Origin: Metridium senile
Lineage: Eukaryota > Cnidaria > Anthozoa > Actiniaria > Metridiidae
Reading direction: 5' to 3'
NCBI GenBank assembly: GCA_949775045.1
Contig: OX459103.1
Coordinates: 11,352,605-11,416,604, forward strand
DNA length: 64,000 bases
Below are positions 1 to 12,739 of this stretch, piece by piece. The position numbers and the translations under genes are program-made. The notes beneath the pieces were generated by a model. It did not search any database, was not told where the DNA came from, and saw nothing but the letters and a program-made list of their open reading frames with translations. Within the stretch, counting starts at the first letter, position 1, and each line of letters opens with the position of its first letter.

Positions 1-1106
1 TAAAACTTTATGGAGAACTTTGAAAATAGGAGGTTATATTGGTTATAGATTTAACTCTAGCCAGTTCGATTTTGGTTTTATTTGGCGCTGTACGTAGTTC
101 TTCTCATCAATCGATTTTTGTGTAGTTTCTCGCCCTTTTGAACGGTAAAGAACTTATCCTGTACATGATTTCGATAGGTTATGATTTTTGTTTTGTTTGT
201 CTATCACTATTTGTATCAAAAAATACAAATTACAAATTACACTAATTGCATTAATCTGAGGTAATATTGCTTTGTATACATTGAAATTTTTGATATATTT
301 TTAAAAGTTAAATCAATAAAGCACTTTAAATACTTTATCCCACTGGTAGCCCAAGCTCACTAGCTGTGTTGATTTACTATAGAATATATGGGGATTTTTC
401 AGCGTACAATTTTTTGCCTTAATTCTTAATAAAATAAAATGAAACTCTTACAGTGTCTTTTTGTTGCTCTCATCAACCGTCTGACTGACTTTCAGCGATT
501 TTCGTTGGAATTTAGCTGCCTTTACCATAGAATATATTTACGCTGAAAAATATATGGGGATTTTTCAGCGTACAATTTTTTGCCTTAATTCTTAATAAAA
601 TAAAATGAAACTCTTACAGTGTCTTTTTGTTGCTCTCATCAACCGTCTGACTGACTTTCAGCGATTTTCGTTGGAATTTAGCTGCCTTTACTATAGAATA
701 TATTTACGCTGAAAAATCCCCATATATTCTATAGTAAATCAACACAGATAGTGAGCTTGGGCTACCTGTGGGATAAAGTATTTAAAGTGCTTTATTGATT
801 TAACTTTTAAAAATATATCAACAATTTCAATGTATACAAAGCAATATTACCTCAGATTAATGCAATTAGTGTAATTTGTAATTTGTATTTTTTGATACAA
901 ATAGTGATAGACAAACAAAAAAAAAATCATAACCTATCGAAATAATGTACAGGATAAGTTATTTACCATTCAAAAGGGCGAGAAACTACACAAAAATCGA
1001 TTGATGAGAAGAACTACAGCGCCAAATAAAACCAAAATCGAACTGGCTAGAGTTAAACCTATAACCAATATAACATCCTATTTTCAAAATTCTCCATAAA
1101 GTTTTA
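1..1106. repeat. Large fold-back (palindromic) element, possibly cut by the window edge
   Basis: The first ~400 bases reappear as reverse complement at about 707-1106: the opening TAAAACTTTATGGAGAA matches the closing TTCTCCATAAAGTTTTA. The arms are nearly identical, so the element is young. The centre is two copies of a 166-bp tandem unit. The left arm begins at base 1, so the element may extend beyond the window. There is no coding capacity. Superfamily unknown. Confidence 0.9.
385..716 (+). repeat. Two-copy 166-bp tandem repeat in the fold-back core
   Basis: Copies at 385-550 and 551-716 begin TATATGGGGATTTTTCAG and are almost identical. The start of each unit is also part of the inverted-repeat arm, so the core probably arose by unequal duplication within the palindrome. 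Confidence 0.9.
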
Positions 1107-1734
1107 CCAACGAAATCACTATGTTTTCAAACGAAGGTTGGCCATTATCGATTACGAACTGCAGCCTTCCGAGAAGTTGTAACCAAAAAATACAGTCAAA
1201 TATAAAAGTATTTCGATATCAATTGCGCTCAACTAGTAAATATATAAGCAAAGAACACTCACTATGGATTAACTACTTTATAATGTGCTGTTTTACCTCA
1301 TTTTTACCTCGTTTTCTAAATTTCAAAATGGCTCGCTCGAACTAAACTGATAAGATTAACTGGCGTATCCATGTGACGTCACACTTGTTCGATCCATAAA
1401 CAGAGAAGCTAATTTGAATACAATAGAGTCATCCCCTCCCTCCTGGCTGAGACATTTCAACGGCTTGTTGCGAAATACTGGCTGGCGAGTAATTAGCAGC
1501 AGACAACTGATGGATAGCAAATTTCCCAAATTATTATTATTTTTTTCGAATGTGACGGCCTCGTCGGTAAATCTAGTCTGAAACCAAGTAAATGCTTTCA
1601 AAGGTACATTTCTAGTAGACAGTTGTCTCTAGCAACATCAAAACAAAATCGTTGCGTAGAAGGTGTGTGTAATTATCGCTGATTGCGCATGTAATTATTA
1701 CAACCAATCATATTGACGCTGGATTTAAGGCCGA
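1107..1734. other. No gene seen
   Basis: Only short, unsupported reading frames on both strands. I see no splice-bounded exon and no repeat shared with the rest of the window. Confidence 0.6.
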
Positions 1735-2012
1735 CCAGAGCCTTTGATCAGTGAAGCTGGGAAGGGTCTGGGTAAGAGAATGAGAGGTCCCGAGTTCGAT
1801 ACCCAGTGACCTCACATTCTTGTTTCAACTTCTCTCCATTCCGTGTAGCTTTTAGTAGCTTTAAATAACCGTAAAACAGATCACTGATAGAGAGAGGGGA
1901 GTAAAATGAGCACCGTCGGCCTCAAGTTTATCAGTCTATGACTGTCACGAGTTACCGACGTTAAATAAGGTTACTTTACTTTACTTTTTACTTTACTTTT
2001 TTACTTTATAGT
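1735..2012 (+). mobile_element. tRNA-derived SINE
   Basis: A pol III B-box-like GAGTTCGATACCC near 1791-1803 is followed by a tRNA-unrelated body ending in GAGTTACCGACGTTAAATAA and a (TTTACTTTAC)n-type tail at 1968-2010. A tRNA-like head with a short-repeat tail is the standard SINE layout. The A box is weak, so the 5' limit is approximate. Confidence 0.65.
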
Positions 2013-2545
2013 GTTTCGAAAGTTGTTAGGTTAGTATTATTATTGTTACAGGGATTGACATTTCATCATCCATAGATACGCATACATCCTGTCTAACGCT
2101 GATAAATGCTTTATTAATTTCTTCACTTAGACCTTTATCCTTAGAATTTAGATCGTGGTGGAGGATAGCTTATAGAATAGGCATATTGCTGTTTTACTAT
2201 TATACAACACAGTTGTTATAGTAATAAGTGGTAAGGTAATTCGGGTTTCGTAATTCCCATCGATAGCATTTTTTAAAACTCTTTTTGATTCTTAAATATT
2301 TTTTGTTCAAGATACTAAAAGATTATGATATTAGCCATGAAAAAAAATCAAAAAAAACAATTGGGTGTAATCGTGTTAGTCCTGTCGCTACAATTAAAAA
2401 TAGTCAGTAAAATTCAACAATTCAATTGTTTTGGTCGATTGGGGGTCGCTTTCAATATTTCTCTTTATCATTTTGTAGTTTGTTCAAAGCTTATTTTTGC
2501 TTTGATTGCCTTTATTGCTACTGGAATGTTTATAATTTTCTTGAT

Positions 2546-2694
2546 GTATCAAGGACGTGCCTACTGTTCTGTTGCAATCTCAACCTGTTAAAAAAAAAAT
2601 ATATATCGCGCGCTAAGTCTTTTGTTTTTCTCACCTACAATACCATATATGATAATGGCATTGTTTTCAAGATTGCATACGGTATTTCTGACAC
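2546..2694 (+). mobile_element. MITE of the GTATCAAAG family, copy 1
   Basis: It shares its interior (TTCTGTTGCAATCTCAACC, then a GCGCGCTAA region, then ATGGCATTGTTTTCAA) with copies at 19300-19449, 57181-57282 and 63432-63580. Termini are GTATCAAGGAC and GTATTTCTGACAC, so this copy's ends have diverged. Non-coding. Confidence 0.75.
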
Positions 2695-2957
2695 GACAAG
2701 GTGTGCACGAGCTTCAGGCGCAAGGGCGCTGTATTACCGTTAACTCTCTCCTCCAATCACGAGGTTTGGTGCCATGTAGATATTGGACTCTATTCTATTT
2801 ATTTAGTAAATTCTACCAAACTTCTTCTTCGGTATAGATAAAAAATTTGCTCTAAAATGCTTCAATGTGTTTCTTTTATGTAGGTGGTTCCTACCAAATT
2901 TAATTAACATAACTTAATGTTTAGTTTATGATACTCTACTCAGGCGCGTACTATGTA

Positions 2958-3235
2958 TACACCCTTTCCGATAAGTTTGTCACCCGTAAAAATCACAGTG
3001 CCGCAAAGGATCATGGATCAGTTCAGAAACTAAACAAGTGTGCATTCGGAACGCCTTTCTTGTTGTTTTATAAGTCAAAATGGACATTTCTCAATAAATG
3101 TTGACAACTAGTGTAACAATGTGGCAATGAAATCCCTGCGTTCTAATAAAGTATACAGGTTACCCATAATCCCCTGTGCTACTAGCTTGTAGGCTTTTCA
3201 CTTCACGGGTGACACAGTTTCTCGGAAAGGGTGTA
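2958..3235. mobile_element. MITE, TA-flanked, about 278 bp
   Basis: The ends TACACCCTTTCCGATAAG and CTCGGAAAGGGTGTA are inverted repeats of about 29 bp, continuing into GTCACCCGT/ACGGGTGAC. TA at both edges fits a Tc1/mariner-type target site. The interior has no supported ORF. Confidence 0.8.
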
Positions 3236-3488
3236 TCCACTTAAAGACAAAGCTAAATACCCGCTGTAATCCTTCATTACAGCTAAACTTAGTTTACCAA
3301 TAACTCAATGTGTATAGAGCAGGTCTAGTTTGCCTGGTTTTCAGTCTCCTATAGCTTAAATATTTTTCTAACAAATCTTAGTGATAGTTGGCCAAATAAA
3401 TTACTCTTGTGAAATTGTTCCATTGATTTTTACCTTGGATGTTTTTTCTATATCATTAATCAAATATGACTTATTTTGTCTGCATGTT

Positions 3489-3572
3489 CAGGGCCGTAGC
3501 ACCCTCAAAATGATAGCCCTGAAAATGACTACCATTTAATACACTCAAATCATGGTTCAAATCACGGCCCTG
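3489..3572. repeat. Short inverted-repeat element with hAT-like ends
   Basis: CAGGGCCGT at one end and ACGGCCCTG at the other resemble hAT termini (CAGGG...). The flanks do not show a convincing 8-bp duplication, so the assignment is tentative. Confidence 0.4.
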
Positions 3573-3691
3573 CTGTTTTATATATAATTATGTACATTGC
3601 TTCCATTTCTACAAATAATTATAATAAACCATAATGAAAAAAAAAGACCAAAAAAAAAAAAAATCATACACAATAGTCTCTTTTACAGTTT

Positions 3692-3862
3692 GCCATATTG
3701 AAAGGAAGCCGTGCCATTCGAATTAAGCGAAATGAACTATATACGCTTTTAATGATAGATAACGTTTTTAACACCTTGCACAATTATTCATATGTCTCTA
3801 TCATTTCAAGCCCACCCTTCGTCTCGCTTAGATGCAAAGGCACGGCTCCCTTTCAAAATGGC
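3692..3862. mobile_element. MITE with about 39-bp terminal inverted repeats
   Basis: GCCATATTGAAAGGAAGCC at the left end pairs with GGCTCCCTTTCAAAATGGC at the right end, and the pairing continues inward to a shared TCGCTTAG/TTAAGCGA step. The 171-bp element explains the short reading frame across it. Confidence 0.8.
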
Positions 3863-3881
3863 GCAGAGAGCTGTGAAAGTT

Positions 3882-4003
3882 AGGTAATATAAAGAAATTT
3901 CAAAGGGCTAAAGCTCGAAACGTCAGTAAAGTTAAGTCTATATTTTTTACGGTTTAAAAATTTCATTCTATTACCTATCGTTTATATCAAACACCGACGC
4001 AGC
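3882..4003 (-). repeat. CGAAACGTCAG repeat family, copy 1
   Basis: Contains CTCGAAACGTCAGTAAAG and ends ATCAAACACCGACGCA. Related copies lie at 13715-14125 and 63124-63318. In the longer copies the two ends are inverted relatives, which suggests a MITE-like or fold-back family. Confidence 0.65.
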
Positions 4004-4384
4004 CTATACTAGCTTACTCGCTAGTTTCCATTTTTGAACTGTGAAAAGGACTACTTTACATGCACTTGAAATTAAGAATACAAGTGTGCCTCCACCCTAG
4101 AGATGGGCTATAGCAAGAAAAGTCGGCAAAAACAAAGTTAGGGTGAAAAAAAGCCATTGTATTTATTTAATAATGAACATCACTGAGTTTAACCTAAAAT
4201 ATTTGCTAGATTTATTGACACCTACTTGTCCAGGGTGGGCGAATCTTAGGGGCAAAAGTATCGCTTATACTCGTCGGTGATTTTCAAAAACATATTAAAA
4301 AGTGAAATTTAGCTAGTCTATTGGTAAAATGAATGTAATTTAGACGACTTAGCAAATTTACATTTGAAACTTAGAGCTGTCATG

Positions 4385-4690
4385 ATTATTGTATGCGCGA
4401 GCAATGTGCATTTTTGCCTTTATATTATTGTTTTTAAAATGTACATACACAAATAAATTTTAGTTACTAGTATTTTATAATTAAAATTTTTGATATAATA
4501 TAATTAATAAATGTATATTTTTATGGAATCAGGCTAGAACTTATCCGGTTTCAAAAACATTTAATCTAGTATTTTAAAAGGCGTTTCGAGCACAACTATA
4601 GATAGCGTTTATCAGTTAACTGATTGAAAAATTGAATCTTGTTGTTGTTGAATAGTTATTGCAATTTTACTCTCAAGATTGGCATCGCCA
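4385..4690 (+). repeat. Dispersed direct repeat, copy 1
   Basis: About 300 bp matches 8555-8855 in the same orientation, with shared landmarks AATTTTAGTTACTAGTATTT and AAAAGGCGTTTCGAGCAC. There are scattered substitutions and small indels, and no terminal inverted repeats or ORF. Confidence 0.85.
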
Positions 4691-6299
4691 TAGGTATCAT
4701 TGTGGCTAGTCAGTAGTTGTACACAGGGTATTACGTTCAGTACTACAGATGATAATAAAACTGAGGATTGTCAAATGTAACCCTCGCACAACAGCACTCT
4801 AGTAACTTTTACACAACCGAGACTAATCTATGTAGGTTGTCTTATGTTATTTGAATTAAAAAATACGGATCTAATTATAAGTAAGGAAAGTGGGTTAGTA
4901 AGGAATGTCTCTACTCACCACACAGACTAAGGAAAGTCTTTTTGGTCGAGCTGACTAAATCCTAGACTTGGCATGTTCAATTTTAACAAATATGACACCA
5001 GTAAGCTGCAAATCAGTGTGTTTTTACTTGTATCTAACATGGAGCTAGTTAACAAAAAACAGCACTTAAAATTATCGGATGTCCTACGCTATAAACGGGA
5101 GTGGCTCGGACGATTTTTAATACTTTTTAACACAATTTTAAGAGATAGCACATAACAACACAAAACAACAAAAGTGCGGCATTGCGTGCATACAAATAAT
5201 TATATCATACAAAAAAACAATGGATTTTTCCCTTTTCGATACCCTAACAGATGCCAAGAAATGTGTAGAATCTAATATATAATCTTAATATCCAAAATAT
5301 ACCAAATCGCTGATTTTTAACCCAAAGAGATACGGCGAGCATACCCGAAAATTTTGAACCTGAGTCCCCCCTATGCTATTTGTGGTCGTTTGTATTGATG
5401 ATCGTACAACAACAAATATTGCCTTTACTGACGCATTTTCGAGATATTTTGTATTTACCATCATAAAAGCACTGTAAATACTGAAGCAGATGGAATCCAA
5501 ACCCATTTAAAGAACGACAATTCAGCTGTGCTTGGGATGATTTCTGAGCAGTACTTATTGACTTAGTAAATTTTTTTTTGTGTTCTGTTTATAAAACAGT
5601 CTTTGATAAAAACTATCTTGCTTTAAGTAAAAGTGACATTAAATGATAGACGGTGATTTCATCGAGCAACCGGCCTAAACATAAGGCACAATAAACATAA
5701 TATACACTACGAGATTTAGAAAATACATTAATTATAATTGTATAAATGATATATTCCCATTTCAACCAAATTAGCATTTGAATAAGTCCAGAAAAAAATA
5801 CATATATAAAGTGATCATTTTGCAGCAATAAATAGAGAACGTGTTTTAACGATTTTAGATAGTTTATCGATAGTTTATATCAAGTTGATAAATCGATGCA
5901 TGGTTCTTACTATAACAATATTTAAAAACTCTTTGTTTAATGCAACGATAAGGGCTACTTTAACTGTATGTTAAAGCCAGTGGCCACCCTTAGAAATGCC
6001 TGGCAACGAAAAAACATTAGCCAAATTAAACTAAAATAACCTAAACTTGCTGTACGTCACAAGCTAGAGAAAAAAACAAAATAGGAAATTTGCATTCTTC
6101 TTTAGAATTTTCCATTGCTGACATAAAACTAATATATACGACTATGGCAATGGTTTGTATATATATACTCGGCTGATAATGGGAAATTGATAGCGTTGAT
6201 TCACTGTGGAGAACTTGTTCGGAATAAAGTTTTCATTTATCACCTAAAATATTCAGCCCGCCTGTTTTGTATGAAAAAAATACAAATATTATTTTTTGT
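4691..6299. other. No gene seen
   Basis: AT-rich sequence with short isolated reading frames of skewed composition. I found no family resemblance, splice-bounded exon or repeat structure. Confidence 0.55.
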
Positions 6300-6580
6300 T
6301 ACAGTGCGACTCGCCGTACCGTAGTCACTTACAAAAACATTTGATGAATTTTTGACATTTTTTTGACATTTTTTCATCTCAATCGGACCAATCAGATACA
6401 CGTTTATATCGAGAGGCGGAGTTTATATCGAGAGGCGGAGTTAATATCGATCAGAGGCGGAGACTTTAGATACTTTGATGTCTGTAATTGGTCCAATTGA
6501 GATGAAAAAAATGTCAAAATAATGTCAAAAATTCATCAAAAGTTTGTGTAGGTGACTACGGTACGGCGAGTCGCACTGTA
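6300..6580. mobile_element. MITE with about 90-bp terminal inverted repeats
   Basis: It begins TACAGTGCGACTCGCCGTAC and ends with the reverse complement, GTACGGCGAGTCGCACTGTA. The arms continue through GACATTTTTT and CATCTCAAT. TA at the edges and CAGTG termini point to Tc1/mariner. The core holds a short tandem repeat around TATCGAGAGGCGGAG. Confidence 0.9.
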
Positions 6581-8554
6581 AAAGTGGCTGCTATTATTGT
6601 AATAATCACCAGAGATAATTTTTGATAAGCGGTAAAACATTTCCTCCTTCAGGCCTACAGGCTCGAATATACGGTCGGTAATGATTTTAACTTTATTTTA
6701 TTTTTACTCCTCGATTCCTCGATTCTTCCTTTTTGTTTTTATTCTTTGATACTCAACCTTGAGCAATCGATGAATAATTGTTACTAAACATTATGCAATA
6801 TTGACGTTATAACCTATTCTCTGTTTAGACTGTCAGCCCACTCAAAGATTTAAAGTCTCTTTCACATATTGCCGCACTATCTCTATATGCCACTCAATGT
6901 GAGGAATCACTGAAGACTTGTAAGGTGAGAATTTTAAAAATAAATTAAATTGTTTGCGACGTACCTTGGATTTGCCTTTTTGATGCCAAGAACAAAATGA
7001 TTTGAAAAATGACTTTATTCCAATCAAAGATTTAGAGTATGTTGTATATTGCCGCATTGTATATGTTACTCAATAAAGTCAAGGTAAATCAAAACTTCAT
7101 TTCAAGGTTAATCATTAGTTTTTCCAATGTTAGGATATATTGGCGCACGATAGTGATCTCTTGAAAAGTGTGAAGGCGTAAAAAATCATGATTATGGCTA
7201 TCTTGTCGACGTTGTATAAGAGAGCTATTGTTATGATAACAGCGTAATAAGATGCAATCACTTATATTATGCCTAAAGGTAAACTGAAACAAAAGAGCTA
7301 TCTCAACAACATCTTGCTCTATATTTAAACGCTTTTTTAACAAGCGTTGTAGGGAAAAAATGGTAAAAAGTTAACGGCGATTGCACGCCAGTAAAGAATT
7401 ATGGTTAGGCATACAACACATGTGAGTGCGTTATTCTCAGTTATCGAGAACAGCTTTATAAAATGTAAGCTTCATTTCACTTAATGGCGCAGGTACAGTG
7501 TACTAACTTAATCTTTTGTCACCCAAGACGTATTGCGAAAAATATTGAAAACCCATTACTCCTTTCGGCCGTGCAACTGGCTTTGTTATTTTCTCTGACA
7601 ATCATTTTTGAAATAAGTAAGTGCTGACGCCTTTTTGCATAAAAGATAAGTAGAATATAATTTGACCGTGCAAGTGGATTTTAAACATTTACAGTCTTAC
7701 AACTATACTGGTCGTTGGCGAGCAACGGATAATTACAAATGTATAATTACGAATTTATGCGTGAGAAATATTATGCATATAAGGCATAGAGAGACACTCA
7801 ACGACTCAAATAGAACCCGAACCGACTATTGAGACGTATTTCCACAGACATTCGTCCCTTAGTAAGTATCTATTTTACTATATTTTGTACTCAATCAAAT
7901 ATTGTTATAATAATAATAGAACTTTCAACGAAAAGTGAAAAGAACTTTCATAGTTGATCTATGTCAAGACAGAATGGTTGTTCTGAGTTACCTGTATTAT
8001 TACCGTCTTGACTATAACGAGTAGATCAAACGGACAAGCATTAGAAGGGCTATGTTTGAATATTGTCTTGTCGCATAACTTGGATGTATTCACTTATGAA
8101 CAGATTACCTCAAATAAATTTAGATACTTACTCAGTTTTAAAAGAACTAAACAATAACAACAAAAACCGAAAAAAAAACACAACAACATGAACACAACAA
8201 AAATCACACAACAGCAATATGTAACAGAAGTTTAATTAGCACTATTTGTTCCGGGATCACAGGGGCTAAATAACAAAACGAATCGAAACGTATATATCTA
8301 TATAATATCATCATCAATTCTCTTCACGTCAGTAGGCGCAAAAGGCTCTTATATATTATATAAATTATACAAGCCTTTGACTTGTGATTAGTTTTCTGTT
8401 GATCAAAGAGTGTTTTCTCCCAACCCACATAAAGGTATCTTCATTTGTTTTATGTTAAGTATATTTGATATTTTTCTAAAATATTTTCTAAGATATCGGC
8501 CATATGTAAGGTTCTTCCAGTTGTTCAATAGCGGAAAATCGCTTTCTTTTCGGT
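6581..8554. other. No gene seen; a few imperfect internal repeats
   Basis: Three degenerate copies of a motif like ATATTGCCGCAC occur near 6866, 7045 and 7137. No ORF here resembles a known family. Possibly a decayed repeat. Confidence 0.5.
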
Positions 8555-8855
8555 AAGCGCAAGAAATGTGCGTTTTTGCCTTGATATATCATTGTTTTTA
8601 AAATGAACATACACAAATAAATTTTAGTTACTAGTATTTTATAATTAAAATTTTTGATATCATATAATTTATAATCAGTATATTTTTATGAAATCAGCCG
8701 GTTAGAACTCATGTTTAAAAAAACATATATTCTTTTTATTTAGTGTTTTAAAAGGCGTTTCGAGCACGACGATAGCGTTTATCAGTAAACTGATTGAAAA
8801 ATTGAATTCTGTTGTTGTTGTATAGTTATTGCAATTTTATACTCGTTGTCACAAC
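8555..8855 (+). repeat. Dispersed direct repeat, copy 2
   Basis: Partner of 4385-4690, about 4.17 kb downstream in the same orientation. It keeps the same landmarks and differs by small indels near 8700. Confidence 0.85.
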
Positions 8856-10602
8856 CGATATCATCTTTAATTTAAAACAGCGGAAAGTTTTCGATACATT
8901 ATATTATATATGGCACGCCTTTTTACTGATTAGTTACAAACTTCAATGAGAGTACCGTATTTACTCGACTAAGGTCCTCGGTGCTTATTTTTTTTCTCGA
9001 TCTCACTGTCCCCTTATTGATCAGAACTACGATAGGGAGATAATTTAATGGTCAAGCGGTTAAGTATAATAACTTTGAAATAAAGAATATAGCTTTTATA
9101 TAACCCTGATGGGCTGTTAGGTCCGAAAGCTTGGGAAATAAAAACATTTTGGTTGAAGAAACGTTATACTATGAATGAAAAACCAACCAACAAAGAAAAA
9201 TTAAATATAGCTTTTGATAGAAAATTAATTCCAATGTTGTTGTAGAGTAACATTATAGCGTAAAAAACGGCCCTTGTTCGGGGGCTGCGCATATTCCATG
9301 AGCAATTCCATAAAAATATGTTTATATTTGTGTGTCCAAGAGAGATATTGTTTGAATGAAAAAATTCAAGATATGATAGTTGTTTTTTACTCATTTGCAT
9401 CTTTCGTGTAAAAAGAACTTTTTTAAAGACGAAGTTCTGGTGAATATCCCAAGGCTGCAAAAAATTAAAAACAAATACACTGAATAAACTAAGAGACAAA
9501 ACACAAAATCTATTTAATGAATTTGAATCACTTTTGGGGTGTTCAAACGTCCCCGAAATTACGTCAGAATCATGTTCTTACTTCCATAAATTAATGTCTC
9601 CAATTAATTTTTTTATTTTTTTAATACTAAGTTTGTGTTTTTTTTCACTTCTATTTCTAATATGCACCGATGACACTTTAGAAGTTAAATGAATTTCTTA
9701 TTTTTTGTATTATTCTTATTCCTAATATAAATATTAATTATTATAATACTCTTAAAAGCGCTTTATAAGCTATATATTATTATTATTATTATATAAGGAA
9801 GTTAGTAATTTTCACCATTGATTACATTAAGTTGTTTTGCACTTGGGAACTGAAACTCTTGAAAGAATCGTAGTGACCCTATAAAAACAGCTATTGTTTC
9901 TAGCCTGTACGTGTACACCGAATCAAAACATATTATCGTCAACTGAATGGACTCTTCTAGACTCACAATGCACGAATAGAAATATAGTGATCAATTGTCG
10001 TGAACTGACTAGCCTCTTAATATAGATTCAAGTACACGCAAAGAAACATTGTGACCAATTCCATTAGCTAACGTTTCTATGTAAGCTTCTGTACGTTCAC
10101 ACCGAAATAGACATATATCGAAAAAATTTGAAGATGAATAGTTTTATCGAATTATTTCATAATTCTAGAGGCAAGTCTGTATCGTTATTTGTGATAGATC
10201 AAGTTGTTCATCTAAAAATGGTTGATTTGAGACCGATAGGAATTGTGGGAGTTCATACGATTGCAAATACATTGTTTTGATCACGTTTGGATCTTGCTGT
10301 ATTACATATTAATTTATTTGATAGTATTATGAATAATAGAACGTGATTAAAATACTTCATAAGATATTGAATGAATTCCCAAAATTACTATTGGCCTCAG
10401 ACCAACCATTTCCACAGACAGCCCATGTTCTACACTTTTACAAGTTCAAACTTATAAAAATTAGCGAGTTCTCGTCTACTAAAAAACTAAGTTACATTCA
10501 TTGATATGTTGATATCGAAGCGATTTGTGTTGTATTTACCCTTTTTTAAATATCCCTTCCCCCATATATCTTGGATTTGGGAGTCTTCTAAGACCCAGGA
10601 AA

Positions 10603-10633
<31 letters not shown>

Positions 10634-11521
10634 TATTATAAAAAGGTTAAATATTACGGCACAAATCGCTTGAATATTAATTACACATCAATGCATGTAT
10701 ACATGTAGTTTTTAGGTATTTATAAGGTGAAAAGTTGCTAACTAATTGATTTGTTTATAAGCTGAAAAAGTCGCTAGTTTAAAGTAGTTAAAAGTCAAGA
10801 GCCTTGGCTGCATGTGCCATTTTAAGATGTAGAACCGCAATCGAAATAGACGTTTAAAGCGTTGGACGGTTGTCTTTAGCTTGCTTTGTTTAATAATTCT
10901 TAGTTTTTTATAGATACATTGAATGCATTTCATATTTTCATTTGTAGCTTATAACATATAGTTGATCTTGAAAGTTCACCGGAAGATCCCCCCAGGGAGT
11001 TTACATAAAGCTTTTTATATTGTTTCATTACGTCATCGAATTTGCGCGAAACAAGTCATTGAATTATCATTGCTGGCGTTTCAAAGTTTCAATAACCAAT
11101 CCATATTTAAATTTCCGATAAAATTAGCTTTCTAACAAACTGAGAGTTTTCTTTAAGGTGTAATTATCTAATGATGTCCTCCCCTCCTTCAGATATAATA
11201 ACTAATTATTTTGTTTATGCTATCACCATTGGTTACTATGCGAAATACACTGTGACGTAATAGTTAAACACGGTAATCGTTCTAGCACTTACAATGCCGT
11301 GTAGAATATTCCGTTTCTACGGAAACACCAAGAAAAGTCGTTCTAAACACATAGAAATAATATATTTCACATATATTTAAACCAATGATTAGATGATATT
11401 CTTTTTAAGTATTGTATTGTACAATAGATTAATGATATGAATGATCTTTTTAACACTTGGATCTGATGTTTGCTTGAAAAGCCAGTTTTAATTGATTTTG
11501 ATAAATAAATGGGAACTAGCG
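8856..11521. other. No gene seen; contains a long poly-G tract
   Basis: No supported exon. 10603-10629 is an uninterrupted run of 27 G. The 111-residue minus-strand frame at 9164-9499 has no recognisable motif. A short ATT microsatellite lies near 9777-9792. Confidence 0.55.
10603..10629 (+). repeat. Poly-G homopolymer, 27 nt
   Basis: A continuous G tract in an AT-rich setting, preceded by GACCCAGGAAA. The length may be uncertain because such tracts are hard to sequence. Confidence 0.9.
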
Positions 11522-11894
11522 AGTAAATAATAGCCTGCGTGCAGCCCCCTTTTTACCCGTAATAAGGGTCTGCGAATTATTGCAAGATTCCGTGTTCTGG
11601 ACCCCCAGCCGAGTTGCACGATTATATATAACAGGCTCTGATTGGCTGCTACGCCAGCTCATTCTTACATACTCTCTGATTGGCTCGAAAGCTCGTACTC
11701 GCATGCGCAGTAGAGACTAGTGTCATGATCGAGCAAAACAAGGTGGCTGCTCAAAGGCGGCGAAAAGTTGTCTCTTCTAAAATGGCTCGGAAATGCCAAA
11801 AAACCGCAGTAAATGCACTAAAACTTACTTATGGAAGTAAAAAATTTATCAGAGCCCCTGTATGGGTTGATAGTTCTCAAGTTTATCGTCGACT

Positions 11895-12739
11895 CACAGG
11901 GACCCCTAATCAATCAATAATTATTAATAAAATAGACGAAAAACGCGCGCGCATGCAATTGTTCTTCGTTTGGGCTTTCTGTGTCGACTACTGCTCGTGA
12001 TATCTGGTGGGCTTCCTGTGGCCGCCGTTGCTTGGTGACGAATGGCTGACGAATGGCAAAATTCAAAAACTTTTCTCGCGTAGCTTTTCTCCGCAAATCT
12101 CTCTAGTTTAGTAATACGAGAAAGGGATGAAACTCTCAAATACTCAAAATATGTGCAGTGCAACGTGGAGGTACCGGAAGTGATTATTTTTTTCTGCCAA
12201 ATGTGAACAAGATGATGTCCGATGGACAATATAAACAACTTTGAAGACATCAAACGGTAAGTCTTGCTAAATCCGACACACCGCTGGAGCAAAGTCACCT
12301 TTCCGAAATAGTTGTGAAGACATTTGATAATGTCTCACTATCTAAAACCTGACTTCCGGTACCTCCACGTTGCACTGCAGTTCGTAAAATTGATATTTCG
12401 AAAAAAAAAATGTTTTCATGAAATGTATTTTATAAAAAGTTAATAAATGGTATGTTTTTCCGTCTTTCAACATGTATGTGTCGTTTTATATCCACTAGAA
12501 GCAATTTTTCCACTTCAAATAAGCGTTTTTATAGAAATTCGTAATGGGAGTTTCATCCCTTGTCACATATATATTATCGCAAGGGGTGGACAAGTTACCA
12601 AGCAACGGTTGCCACAGAAAGCCCAACAGATATAACGAGCAGTGATCGACACAGGAAGCCCAAGCGATGAACAATTGCATGCGCGCGCGTTTTTTCATCT
12701 ATTTTACCCATAATTTTTTATTGATTAGGGGTCCCTGTG
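11895..12739. mobile_element. 845-bp inverted-repeat element nested in the left MULE arm
   Basis: The ends CACAGGGACCCCTAATCAAT and ATTGATTAGGGGTCCCTGTG continue as about 155-bp imperfect TIRs. TCGACT flanks both sides (11889-11894, 12740-12745), a 6-bp duplication. The intact right MULE arm carries the corresponding site as TCCACT without the insert, so it serves as an empty-site control. Superfamily uncertain. Confidence 0.85.
12155..12378. repeat. Innermost 224-bp inverted repeat
   Basis: GCAGTGCAACGTGGAGGTAC at 12155 pairs with GTACCTCCACGTTGCACTGC ending at 12378, giving 27-bp arms that include CGGAAGT/ACTTCCG. It lies inside the 845-bp element and is probably a third, nested insertion. 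Confidence 0.75.

Noticed and set aside
2325..2837. Overlapping plus-strand frames of 71-105 codons
   Set aside because: They cross a MITE copy (2546-2694), have no motifs and no splice-bounded structure.
9164..9499. 111-codon minus-strand frame
   Set aside because: Phe/Asn/Ile-rich composition expected from AT-rich non-coding DNA; no domain or signal recognised.
11680..12000. 106-codon plus-strand frame with an almost identical minus-strand partner at 13289-13480
   Set aside because: Both lie in the inverted arms of the MULE-like element; no family match and no splice support.
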